Shown: positions 10,350 through 18,655 of the stretch, piece after piece
How positions within the stretch are numbered: position 1 is the stretch's first letter
Layout: every line of letters begins with the position of its first letter
Origin: Chara braunii
Taxonomy: Eukaryota; Streptophyta; Charophyceae; Charales; Characeae
NCBI GenBank assembly: GCA_003427395.1
Contig: BFEA01000465.1
Span: forward strand, 378,693-407,688
Length of the DNA stretch: 28,996 nt
Reading direction: 5' to 3'
Made by a program: the position numbers and the translations under genes
The notes under the pieces: generated by a model
Seen by the model: the letters and a program-made list of their open reading frames with translations, nothing else
Database searches by the model: none
What the model was told of the DNA's origin: nothing

Positions 10350-10440
10350 AAGGGTTGTAGTGGTTACGACTCTTACAAGACTTCATTCTTGAGGCTGAGG
10401 GTGCCCCGTTCAAGGCCGTGCGTGCACGGCGGGGCCTAAT
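10350..10440 (+). repeat. Possible tRNA-derived SINE head
   Basis: TAGTGGTTACGACTC at about 10358-10372 is A-box-like, and CCGTTCAAGGCC at 10406-10417 is B-box-like. Their spacing is typical of a tRNA promoter. The ends do not pair into an acceptor stem, so this is not a tRNA gene. Confidence 0.4.
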
Positions 10441-10461
10441 GCCCTAAACACACGTTGTTCA

Positions 10462-10538
10462 GTAACTACTGAAAGTGAATCGAAGTAAAATAGAATTGAA
10501 AAATTGAAGGTAACTACTGAAAGTGAATCGAAGTAAAA
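10462..10538 (+). repeat. Perfect 29-bp direct repeat
   Basis: The 29 bp starting GTAACTACTGAAAGTGAATC at 10462-10490 recur exactly at 10510-10538, separated by 19 bp. The repeat lies immediately before the 12-bp minisatellite. Confidence 0.95.
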
Positions 10539-10553
10539 ATAAATAAACATAAC

Positions 10554-10686
10554 GATAGCCTAGTTGATAGCCTAGTCCATAGCCTAGTCCATAGCCTAGT
10601 CGATAGGGGAATCGATACCCCTAGTTGATATGTAAGTTGATGTCCTAGCTCATAGATTAGTTGATATCCCAAGTGATAGCCTAGTT
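10554..10686 (+). repeat. 12-bp minisatellite, about 11 units
   Basis: The consensus is GATAGCCTAGTT. The first four units are nearly clean. Later units diverge (GTTGATATGTAA, GTTGATATCCCA) but keep the 12-bp register. Confidence 0.9.
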
Positions 10687-11319
10687 ACCAGGCCAGTTGT
10701 GGTATGTGACAGAGAGCTGAAGATCCTCCATCCCCTTGTAGGATCTTAGCCAGTACTAGGGTAGCAGCTATGCCAGCCACACTACTTTGAAGACAAAACT
10801 CTCGACTGAAGTCCAAGGAATTTTGCCCTAGTAATCCGTTTGAACGTTTAAATACATTCTACTCATATTTCAATTCACAAGTATTACATAAATCGGTATT
10901 AAATCCCAAGTCTCCAATTAAGTGGGGCTTATTGGAGAATCCTCTTCCTATCCAACGTATATATAGCTTGGCTAGCCTACCTCTTTCTCTGGTGTCGGTC
11001 GAGGCACGTTAGCGGAATTTCCCAGTTTCGAAATCGGATATTATATTATGAAAGCTTTAGACGCAAGATATACTCCGTGGACCCTGGACCAATACCTGGA
11101 GCCTGTTCCGGTATCTCGATAAGTCTGTACTGAGGCGACAGTTATGCCAAACGCACTGGTAACAAGAGATATATGGGCGTCAAAGGGATCAGTAGTCGAG
11201 AAGCCATGGAAATAGTGCTAGGGATGCATGTTGATCTGGCGCCTGGTTTGAGGTGAAGAGGCACTTGAGGAGTTCCGGTTCTCAGTATGCGATGTGTTTT
11301 TCAATCTGCAATATATTTC
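10687..11319. other. No gene seen; contains part of a local repeat
   Basis: The words TATGCCAGCCACA (near 10768) and CCTGTTC.GGTA with GTCTGTACT (11102-11136) recur at about 11471-11535 downstream of the SINE. The SINE may therefore have landed in or next to a duplicated segment. No protein is recognisable. Confidence 0.4.
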
Positions 11320-11468
11320 AGGGGAGGCTGGACCCGCTTTCCAGCAGGTGTAGCTCACCACCAATAGATTGGAGCCCCCTGTAAGATAGGTAGGAGTGTA
11401 TGCTCTTACCATCACTCCCAGCTGTTGATGCAGGCGGATTGTTAAAAAAAAAAAAAAAAAAAAAAAAA
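11320..11468 (+). repeat. SINE-like unit with module A and 25-nt poly(A) tail
   Basis: This is the only module-A unit in the window with its poly(A) on the plus strand. Module A (about 11325-11378) is followed by GATAGGTAGGAGTGTATGCT and CTTACCATC, and the A run is at 11444-11468. The same order on the opposite strand is found at 1556-1712. This copy best defines the polarity of the family. Confidence 0.75.
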
Positions 11469-11589
11469 GTTATGCCAGCCACAGTACTAGAAGCCTCTTG
11501 CCCGGTACCTGTTCTGGTACTCCAATGAGTCTGTACTAAGGTAACTGCAATATCAACCATGACTGGACCCCCCAAATCCAGCACCTAAA
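11469..11589. other. Short non-coding spacer, repeat words shared with 10.7-11.2 kb
   Basis: Here TATGCCAGCCACAGTACT and the CCTGTTCTGGTA...GTCTGTACT pair reappear in order, a diverged partner of the region upstream of the SINE. Confidence 0.45.
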
Positions 11590-12985
11590 GCCCGTTCCAT
11601 CACATTGCTTTTTAAATTTCTGATAAGACTACTGATTGGCAATGACATCCCATGGGCACCATATGTTCTCATCCAAATTCAGGCCCTGGCCCCACAGTCC
11701 AATGGAGGCATGGAGGTACATCCACTACAGTGGCTAACTAACAAATATTGGATGATCCCGGCTCCACCCCGCACTCGTTCAGAGGACACACCAGCATCAT
11801 CAGCCAAATGGGACCTTAGGATAGACCCCCTATGGACCACGCTTTTACGACTCTGGAGGGAAAGGGGGCCAGGACAGAAAATGGCTGTGCTAAGATGGGA
11901 AGAGATATGGAGGCAACCTTTCTTCGGTAACCCGAATCTCCTTGACCGAACAGGCCACCCCTTCCCACTCTACACTCACTCAAAATGGATGTTGTGGGTG
12001 AAAAAGGGAGTGTATGCAATCGGTGACTTATGGAACGACCAAACGAACTTTTGGCATACCGAACAAGAACTTCGCCCGTGAATGACCCATATCAGAAATC
12101 TTCGTGAAGGTCTGCAAGAACTGCAGGATCCATTGGCCTGGAGATCAGAACTGAGAAGAGGCCCGAGGATTAGACCAGGAGACTGGGTTGGCACGCCTGA
12201 GGATTGGCCAATCCCTATAATTGTATTGTACATGGTGGACAAGGTACACGATCACACAACGTCACTTCAGGCCTATGCTCCCCGACTCCCGGGACAAAGG
12301 TGGTCCAAATTGCTCAGAGAAGACAACGTGGATCGCCAGCGACCCACCATGGGGCTCACAAGAGTCTAGGTCCTCAATGACAGGGAAGACGGACTGTATG
12401 TCTGTGAGGGGCGACCCCTCTCAGCCAACTGTCGTTTGACCCCTAGGAATGGGAATGGAACCAGGTAGGGAGATGTACACTTCACTTATGGCAATACACG
12501 GTCAAAAATGGATACAGGATTGCTCGACCGAAAGCACACATAACAGACCAGATTGGATTACGATGGGACAAAGACTCTCCCCTCAAAAGGGAGGACCTAC
12601 ATAGTCTCAACTCGGCCTCATGTTCACGGATCCAGCCCACCAATCTGAGAGCTCTGCAATGGCAGATCATCCACAGATGTCTCCCTACCCCGGGCTGCCA
12701 GAACGGATTTGGAAATCCGGGGAGTTCTGTCTCCACTGTGTAGTTACCGCGGAGGAACTGGTTCCCCCAAAAGAAGGGTCACCTTGGAACATTGTCTTTA
12801 AGACTGCCCAATGGTGGCTCAACTGTGGAGTTGGTGGGACGCGGCATGACATTACCTCACAGGAACACATATTCCGTGGGATATCAAAATAATCTTGTTG
12901 GGGGAAAAGACTCCCCAAATGGCCCATTGGACGCCGTATATGTCCAACCTGTTCACAGTATTTACGGTGAGTAAAAAGCTGCATT
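11590..12985 (+). pseudogene. LINE ORF2 C-terminal half, decayed
   Basis: This is the C-terminal part of the same LINE ORF2 family as the minus-strand relic at 2080-4782. Shared blocks include EVHPLQWL, WMIPAPP, WEEIWRQPFFGN and LRALQWQIIHRCLPT. The zinc knuckle follows as LEHCL(stop)DCP with LWSWWDAA and, after another stop, HIPWDIKIILLG. The catalytic RT motifs lie upstream of the preserved part and are missing, so the copy is 5' truncated. The frame starting near 11605 runs to about 12450 with stops at 12079 and 12367. It then shifts for TDQIGLRWDKDSPLKREDL and shifts again before the zinc knuckle. The residues are less decayed than in the minus-strand copy, suggesting a younger insertion. 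It is not functional. Confidence 0.85.
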
Positions 12986-13904
12986 GTGGTGGATCCCACA
13001 GTATTCCGATTTCATAGGAGGTCCCGGTAGCTTCGGAGGCGAGTGGAAACATTTGTAGTCGTGGCGGGCAGGGAGTGAACGGCGCCGAAAAAGCTGAAGG
13101 GAAATGCAAGAGAGTTCGGCCCGTACCCTGCCGCGAAAAAGAAGGGGCACTTCTCTATTTTTTTTCGTGAAATTGTATGTGTCCGTTTCAGTGGGCTGGT
13201 TTGTCCGTGGTTCGGTTGGCTGTGTGGCACGACGTAGGAGGTCCCGGTAGTGTCCGTGCAAGTGGACCGTTTTCCAACCCCAAAATCAACGCGCCCATCG
13301 AAATCCGCCAAAACCCACGTGAAAACTGCGAACGAAACGGGCCAGTGGGGTCCCCATTTTCTTTTACGGGCCGACCGGAGCGGCCCCAGCTTTTTCGTTA
13401 CTTTTACGGATTTGTCTTCCGTAAGTAGAGTGGGATCAGACGCTAAGACATCCTTGTCATACGACGACAACCCCCGGCGCGAAAATAAGTTGAGGAAGAA
13501 GAAGAAAGGAAGAAAGGAAGAGAAGAAGAGGAGGAGAGGGGGCAAAACGAAGGAAGGGAAAAAATAGGCTCGAGAGCATGTAATCGTTATGAGGTAGAAG
13601 TCATAGTCACTCAAACGAGGCAAGATCCCCGCCAGTTCTCTATGTGTTTGTCGCAGTAGAGGATGAACTCCATGGAATGACACAGCCGAAGTGTGATATA
13701 CACTCAAAGGAAGGGAAACAGGACAGATCCGAAAGGGAGGATTGAAGAGGAAACAGAAATAGAAATTACTCTGAGCGCATCAGCTCGTAATGATATTATG
13801 ATGAGTACAAGAAAAAAGGTGGCGTTTCCGCCATGACATGAAGAACGCTGGCGATGAAAACAATGGTGTGAAAAAAAAAAAAAAAAAAGACGAAACATTT
13901 CAAC
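12986..13904. other. No gene seen; contains a 16-bp direct-repeat pair
   Basis: TAGGAGGTCCCGGTAG occurs exactly at 13015-13030 and 13235-13250, bracketing 204 bp. A longer minus-strand open frame (13012-13707, 231 codons) is rich in Phe, Ser and Leu across a purine-rich tract and shows no domain. A hairpin TTACGGATTTGTCTTCCGTAA lies near 13405. A short A run lies near 13870-13888. Confidence 0.4.
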
Positions 13905-13983
13905 GCATTTTTGTGCTAGCACTTTGCAGAATGCATCTGGCGGCAGTTTATGGCCCACCCTGGATGAATCTGAAGGCAATGTC
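13905..13983 (+). repeat. Dispersed repeat D, copy without MITE
   Basis: This carries TAGCACTTTGCAGAATG and then ATGGCCCACCCTGGATGAAT with CTGAAGGCAATG, contiguous. In the copy at 15226-15560 the same two blocks are separated by a TTAA-flanked inverted-repeat element. The copy is cut off at its right end by a T run and module A. Confidence 0.7.
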
Positions 13984-14084
13984 TTTTTTTCTTTTTTTTA
14001 TTATACAAATGCTCCAGTCTATTCATGGGGAACAACACGTGCTGAGAACCAGGCCCACCGTCCTTATAGAATTATACAAGTCAT
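13984..14084 (-). repeat. Module A with A-rich tail, joined to composite repeat C
   Basis: Module A is at 14011-14064 in the CACGTGCTGAGAA variant. T-rich sequence at 13984-14000 (A-rich on the minus strand) is on one side and composite repeat C follows directly on the other. The same order is seen at 17581-17850, so module A and repeat C probably form one element read on the minus strand. Confidence 0.65.
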
Positions 14085-14594
14085 TTGAAATACCAGGGCC
14101 ATTACCTGGCTTCGGCTAAGAACAATTTGGGAACTATTAAAGGAGTTCAGGAAAATTTAGGAAAAACGTGGATAACTACTGACCTATTGCTAGGCTCCTC
14201 AAGCAGCAATTACTAAGTCAAAAAGGAAAGCCACAGAAGTCCTTTGAATGCTCAGAACCCCTGGAATCCCTAACAAAACACTCTAAAATTCTCTAACACT
14301 GTCTTATTCCCTGCCGAACTCTCCCAGGCCTCATGCCCCCACCCTGCTAGGTTACAGGGCAACAGGGCTCAACCCAGCTCCGGCCAGCGTCGTCCCGACA
14401 GGAACCCTTGATTTTCCCTTGGAATGCCCGCCCCAAGGCACCCCAGATCTCTCTACCAGGTCTCACGCTCGTGCTATCAACAGGGTGCAGGGCAACCCCC
14501 CAGCACCGGCCAGCGTCGTTCTAGCATAAAAAAACCGCAGGTCCATGAATATAACAGCATCCAAGCAGCCTAGAATGAGTTTGCAAGAAGTACC
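14085..14594 (+). repeat. Composite repeat C, copy 2 (about 510 bp)
   Basis: This is the full-length partner of 8318-8832, with scattered substitutions and small indels. It has the same internal duplication of the GTTACAGGGCAAC block. The homology stops at GCAAGAAGTAC, which defines a shared boundary. Confidence 0.8.
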
Positions 14595-14818
14595 CAGAAT
14601 CCTAAGGCATTCTCAAGACCGCCAAGAGCAACCTTGTTTTTTTTTTCATTTAACAATCTGAGAATTGAAGGAATTCAGGAAATTTTAGGAAAAACCATGG
14701 ACAACTACTACAAAAAACCATCTGCCTACGGTCAACCCTGAAATCAGAAAAGCCAAGGGTAAAAACTGAACCGGCCTGCTATCCAAACCTCCCCCCCTCA
14801 ACAGACAAGACGCCGGTC
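14595..14818. other. No gene; short extra fragment of repeat C
   Basis: 14647-14710 contains AATCTGAGAATTGAAGGAATT and GGAAAAACCATGGACAACTA, which match the start of repeat C. The rest is unremarkable. Confidence 0.45.
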
Positions 14819-14969
14819 CAATCTGAAGGCAATGTGGTTCTCACTGTTTTTCTTTTTTTTTCCTTTTTAGGGAGAAAAATCTCAGCTGTTTCTGATGTTG
14901 AAGGCAATGTGGTTCTCACTGTTTTCTTTTTTCTTTTTTTTTTTTTTTAAGGAAGAAGAATCTCAGCTG
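14819..14969 (+). repeat. Repeat D tail in about 75-bp tandem duplication
   Basis: GAAGGCAATGTGGTTCTCAC occurs near 14825 and 14899. Each is followed by a T-rich run and an AATCTCAGCTG word. The first block is the continuation of repeat D. Confidence 0.65.
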
Positions 14970-15135
14970 GATTTTTTTTTTTTTTTTTTTTTTTAATTTT
15001 ATTTGAAAGCCCCTTCATAAGCCCACTATCCCCACGGTGGTAAGAGAACCGCAGGAATTGAGGGTCTCTTTGTCGGGCTGCTCCATCTATTGGTGGGGAG
15101 CGGCACCTGCTGGGAACCGGGTCCAGCGTCCCATT
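14970..15135 (-). repeat. SINE-like module A unit with poly(A), subfamily 2
   Basis: On the minus strand this reads module A (15080-15132), a linker containing TTCTCTTACCACCGTGGGG, then a poly(A) tail (T run 14972-14994). The linker matches the unit at 16132-16280, so the two form a subfamily distinct from the 11320-11468 unit. Confidence 0.7.
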
Positions 15136-15574
15136 GAAAACATCACGAAGCACAAAGATTTCGGTTTGTTTCCTAGGGCTTGTGGGCATTTCTGTTCACA
15201 CCCCGGGGCTCCCTTTGATGTTGACTCCCGGGAAAGACCGCGAGCAATCAAGTGCCTGCCACCAAAGGAACGTTTCAGGGCAGTCTCAGGTTAGCACCTT
15301 CCAGAATGTATCTGACCACACTTAAACCACCAGTACTTGGGCCATATCGGCCGTGGGCCGTTGCCGTTAATGCTACGCAAAGTTCGGGCTTCGGGGTACC
15401 GGACCCCAATGGCTGGAAGTGCCAGCCAAAAAAAATTGAAACGGTACCCTGGCGCTTCGGCAAAAATTGGCGCGCAGGGGGATTCCAGGCTCGGCAACGA
15501 TAGCTGGGCCAAGTACTGGTGGTTTAATGGCCCACCATGGATGAATCTGAAGGCAATCACATTCAGTGCTTAGA
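15136..15574 (+). repeat. Repeat D copy interrupted by a MITE
   Basis: Its left part includes GAGCAATCAAGTGCCTGCC and GTTTCAGGGCAGTCTCAGG, then TAGCACCTTCCAGAATG. A TTAA-flanked element then occupies 15326-15523. The right part ATGGCCCACCATGGATGAAT resumes at 15528. Homologous words near 7575 and 16085 suggest further fragments. Confidence 0.6.
15322..15527. mobile_element. TTAA-flanked 198-bp MITE, copy 1
   Basis: A 198-bp element (15326-15523) begins ACCACCAGTACTTGG and ends CCAAGTACTGGTGGT, a perfect terminal inverted repeat. TTAA lies directly outside each end (15322-15325 and 15524-15527). TTAA target duplication is the hallmark of piggyBac-type transposition. The 199-bp element at 27731-27929 is the same family in opposite orientation, also with TTAA on both sides. 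No transposase is encoded, so it would depend on one in trans. The related site at about 13937 lacks the insert. Confidence 0.85.
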
Positions 15575-15996
15575 GCCTTGTTCGACACCACTTGAAATTA
15601 CTTGAGTTTCAAGTGCACACTAAATGAGAAATTGTGATTAATTAACACTTACTCGATTCATTGTTCCATGTACACTTGAGGAAACCCTTGAACAGGCTGC
15701 ACTTGAAACCGAACTCCACGGCTTGACCAATCCTGGGCCAGGATTGCCTGCTGGAACAAAAGAAAAACAAAAAAAAAGCCCCACTTGGAGTACTGGCGGT
15801 ATCCGCTCGCGCTTGAACTCAAGGTACCTCCGGGCGGTACCTTGAGTTCAAGTGCGATTTTGCCCCAGCGGCACTTGAGTTTCAAGTATGCACACTGGAG
15901 ACCAGGAAAGTGAAAACATTACGGGGGGGTGATTAGGGAGGGGTGGAACGAAGAATTTTCCTTCGACCCTCAAGTTCAAGTGGTGTCGAAGGAGGC
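15575..15996. mobile_element. 422-bp inverted-repeat element, MITE-2 copy 1
   Basis: The ends GCCTTGTTCGACACCACTTG and CAAGTGGTGTCGAAGGAGGC are inverted repeats with two mismatches. CTTGAG/CTCAAG words recur inside. A near-perfect internal palindrome pairs CTTGAACTCAAGGTACC (15812-15828) with GGTACCTTGAGTTCAAG (15836-15852) around a 7-nt loop, and extends further with one G-T step. There is no coding capacity. CTTAG is present just outside both ends but is offset by a base or so, so a target duplication is not certain. Confidence 0.75.
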
Positions 15997-16039
15997 CCTT
16001 AGTATGCTCTCTTCCATTTTGTTTTTATTTTTTTTCAAG

Positions 16040-16345
16040 AAAGAAGAATCTTGGCTGTTTCTGATGTGACTCCCCATGAGAGGCAGGGAGCAATAGATTG
16101 TCTGGCATCCCCTCTCATTTCAGGGCATTCCTTTTTTTTTGCCCCCACAAAAGCCCTTTTGGAAGGCCACTATCCCGGTGGAGGTGAGAAAACCACCGAA
16201 ATTGAGGCTTTGCCTGTCGGGCTGCTTCATCTATTAGTGGGGAGCGGCACCTGCTGGAAACCTGGTCCAGCGTCGCTCGGGTGCATCCTTTCAATACAGT
16301 TTTCTCACATAGCTCTTTCCAGAATGTACCTGACTGCATTTCTGG
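16040..16345 (+). repeat. Repeat D copy split by a SINE-like unit
   Basis: The left part reads GGGAGCAATAGATTGTCTGG and ATTTCAGGGCA. The right part resumes at GTTTTCTCACATAGCTC and CCAGAATGTACCTGACTGCA. This order matches the 15226-15321 copy apart from the inserted unit at 16132-16280. Confidence 0.55.
16132..16280 (-). repeat. SINE-like module A unit, subfamily 2, inside repeat D
   Basis: Module A is at 16222-16278 with a linker like that at 14970-15135. It has a short poly(A) on the minus strand (T run 16132-16140). GCATTCCTTT on the left and GCATCCTTT on the right (about 16284) may be a target-site duplication with one base lost. Confidence 0.65.
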
Positions 16346-16389
16346 CCAGGCCTAGGGTGGTACACGAGTGAAAATAGGAAAAAAAATAA

Positions 16390-16576
16390 AAAAATAAAAA
16401 TTGACTGCCACATTTGGTTCCAGCCGCTGGCAGCAGGTCCAGCATAAGGGGCCCTACCCGTGCGGACCGACAAATTCCCCCTGCTGTTTCCTGCTCCTTC
16501 CGGGCTCAGCAAAGCTTGGCGCGCCGGGCATTTTCAGGCTTGGCATGAATGGCTGAGCGAAGTACTGGTGGTCTAA
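16390..16576. mobile_element. TTAA-type MITE, degraded third copy
   Basis: The right end AAGTACTGGTGGT (16560-16572) and the preceding TTGGCGCGC...TTCAGGCTTGGC segment match the 198-bp family. The flank is CTAA rather than TTAA. The left terminus is not recognisable, so this copy is truncated or decayed. Confidence 0.6.
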
Positions 16577-16985
16577 TGATGCATTAATGCTCAGCACCAG
16601 CCACAGGAGTCACTGTCCATGATGCTTTCGTTGGTATCCCGAATGAGCATAGATGGTTGTTGTTTGTGTTGTCATCGTATACCATTGCACACGTTTGCGG
16701 CCATCATGTTTTTTTCCCATCCAGAAGTTCCTCTTTTTTTTTTTTTGAAACAAGTGCGGACACGACAGGTTTTGAGTTTGCGATGGCAAAAGAACAAACT
16801 GTGAACGCAAAGATATCACGGCGCGAGTTTGAAACGACAATTTCCGTAGAAAAGGATCCGTCGGGCCTTCTTTTTCCCCATCTGACACCACAGCCGTCCC
16901 CTGTACTTAGGACACCCGTGCCTCTGTCATGGCTGCGGTACTTTCATTGCTTTGTTGAACTCTATGGCTGTTTCTTTTGCGGGCG
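16577..16985. other. No gene identified
   Basis: An open frame of 129 codons (16657-17046) reads through two T runs and has no recognisable domain. I see no promoter or RNA signal. Confidence 0.35.
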
Positions 16986-17320
16986 TGTTTTTTTTTTTTG
17001 CGCATTCGAAACTCGAAAGAAACATCAACATACTTTCACATTATAGTAATTATAGTATTATTATACAACACTTCAGGAGTTTTGGCCCTAAAAAATCAAA
17101 TTCCCTTACGATATTGGGTACTGTGCTCAGAATTCTGACAAACACGACGGAGCAAAATGACACTGTTGGCGTCATTAAGCTTTTTTGCAAAGAAGCCAGG
17201 AATTTGGGTTATCCCACGGACACCATGCCTGAGTTAATTTTGGCAATCCGAAGGACTCAGTTAAAGAGGTCTGTGGCAAAGAAGATTTTGCATTGGCTAC
17301 AAGCTACACGTAGTGGCTAA
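16986..17320 (+). pseudogene. Possible C-terminal fragment of a Penelope-like RT
   Basis: The frame contains HFRSFGPKKSNSLTILGTVL followed by RILTNT and a segment with KLFCKEARNLGYPTDTMPEL. The pattern (F.SF..KK, a hydrophobic run, L.R, then a spaced ...LGYP) resembles the region after the catalytic core in Penelope-like reverse transcriptases. It also aligns with FDSFCSKKQQMVVISSFLHR in the larger relic near 24132-24190. No catalytic motif is present in this fragment. It could be an unrelated chance frame, but the spacing match makes a relic more likely. Confidence 0.4.
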
Positions 17321-17580
17321 CCGGATATTGGACCACACAAAAAATTCATTTATCCACAATGGACCCACGAGTAGATTTGAACTAACCGGTGTAGTAAGAT
17401 ACAGACTGAGGACTACGGAACGTAACTGTTTTTGCAGAGTATTAAATTTTTGAGTACCCATTAGTATTATTTTTTGGCGCCACTGAGGCAGGCAGCGCCT
17501 CTACAGTCGACGGATCGGCAGGCTTCTGAGATAGGCGGTTAAAGTTCCGAGGAACATCGAGAGGTGGCAGAATACCTGTT
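17321..17580. other. Nothing recognised
   Basis: No open frame, RNA or repeat boundary could be supported. GGCAGGC.GC words give it a weakly GC-rich centre near 17490-17530. Confidence 0.3.
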
Positions 17581-17850
17581 TTTTTTTTGTTTTTTTTTTT
17601 TCAATAAAGGGAACAAGGCTCCAATCGTGGGGAGCAGCGCGTGCTGGGAACCGGGCCCAGCATCCCATATAGAAATTTACATAGAAACTTGAAAGTTTGA
17701 GATACTGGGGCCATTACCAGGCTTTGGCTAAGAAAACATTGGGCTACTTAGAAAATCACTACGACAAACCTCAAAATAGGCGAAGTTCAGAAACGGCTCA
17801 GAACCCCCCCATCAACCCTCTTTACCTCACTCCGGCAAGACCTACTGCAG
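17581..17850 (-). repeat. Module A joined to 5'-truncated composite repeat C
   Basis: A T-rich run (17580-17601) is followed by module A (17617-17667) and then GAGATACTGGGGCCATTACC plus AGGCTTTGGCTAAGAA, the beginning of repeat C as seen on the plus strand. The homology fades after about 17810. If the element is transcribed from the minus strand, this copy is 5' truncated, as is common for retroposed sequences. Confidence 0.6.
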
Positions 17851-18476
17851 CAGAGCCACCATCTCCGCTGCCGCTGTACCCTATTTCCATCCTACGAGCT
17901 AGCCCCCTCACTAGTAGGACGCTTGAAATCCAAACCATCTACTTCTCCCGCACACCTCTTTTTTGAGAAAAATTGAAGAAGACCTCCTTCTGCCAGCATT
18001 GATTGCCCCTGAAATCAGGGGATTAACTGAGCAGGAACGGCCTTTGATGATAGGTCAAAATTAGAAAATATGAAGACATGCAGCCCCTGAAATAGTCAAC
18101 CCAAAAGGTCCTGCCTCCGTCATCGAAAGGAAAAACCTCAAGTTGTTCCAGGTGGAGTTAGTAGCCAGTGGCCGGTACCCGCCAAGATACTTGGCGCCAA
18201 TCACATCCACCCCAACTCCCTCCATCCCAGTCCCATCCGTCCTTCCTAACTCCGTCCTTGTAAGGAGTTTCAGAGGACCGCTTCTCAGCAGGGGGTGAGC
18301 ATCGTCATCACCCCGGAGTTCCTTGGCCCCACAAGAACTTCAGTCTCCGTCCTCAAAGGGGTAAATAAAGAGACTCACCGAAGGCCTCCTGGTACTGGTA
18401 TCGGAATACTTTCTGGCTCCCTGCTGCTATTGGTAGACCCAAAAGCTTCCAAAACAGAGATGTCTCAACTCTTCAA
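17851..18476. other. No gene seen
   Basis: This is a CT-rich stretch with short open frames only. CCCCTGAAATCAGGGG, a perfect 16-bp inverted repeat, lies at 18006-18021. GGTACCCGCC and TTGGCGCC words lie near 18175-18200. No function can be assigned. Confidence 0.4.
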
Positions 18477-18655
18477 ACTCTCAGGTTGCAAGTGGCTTGT
18501 GGCTCAGTGGTTAGGGCACCAGTTGTCAATGCGCAAACTCTCAGGTTGCAAGTGGCTAGGGGTGCTGATAAGAGCAGGCATCGCTAGCACCGTCGGGGAG
18601 GCTCCATCTATTGGTGGGGAGCAACACCTGCTGGAAATCGGGTCCAGCATCCCTG
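18477..18655 (+). repeat. tRNA-derived SINE head next to module A
   Basis: The A-box-like TGGCTCAGTGG at 18500-18510 is followed by TTAGGGCACCAGTTGTCAAT and a degenerate B box in AGGTTGCAAGTGG. The same head, better preserved, is on the minus strand at 28850-28935. ACTCTCAGGTTGCAAGTGGC occurs at about 18478 and again at 18538, so the 5' part is duplicated. Module A follows at 18598-18653. Here the tRNA-like promoter and module A are on the same strand, but the poly(A) polarity of other module-A units is opposite, so the two parts may be separate insertions. Confidence 0.6.

Noticed and set aside
10462-10686. CRISPR-like repeat/spacer array
   Set aside because: There are only two copies of the 29-mer, the adjacent array is a 12-bp minisatellite, and the context is eukaryotic.
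2080-12985. Alternative genetic code (TGA as Trp)
   Set aside because: TAG and TAA stops and frameshifts also occur in the same relics, so ordinary decay explains the stops.
13012-13707. 231-codon minus-strand open frame
   Set aside because: It crosses a purine/pyrimidine-biased tract, is rich in Phe, Ser and Leu, has no domain, and overlaps the 16-bp direct repeats. Its length alone is not evidence.
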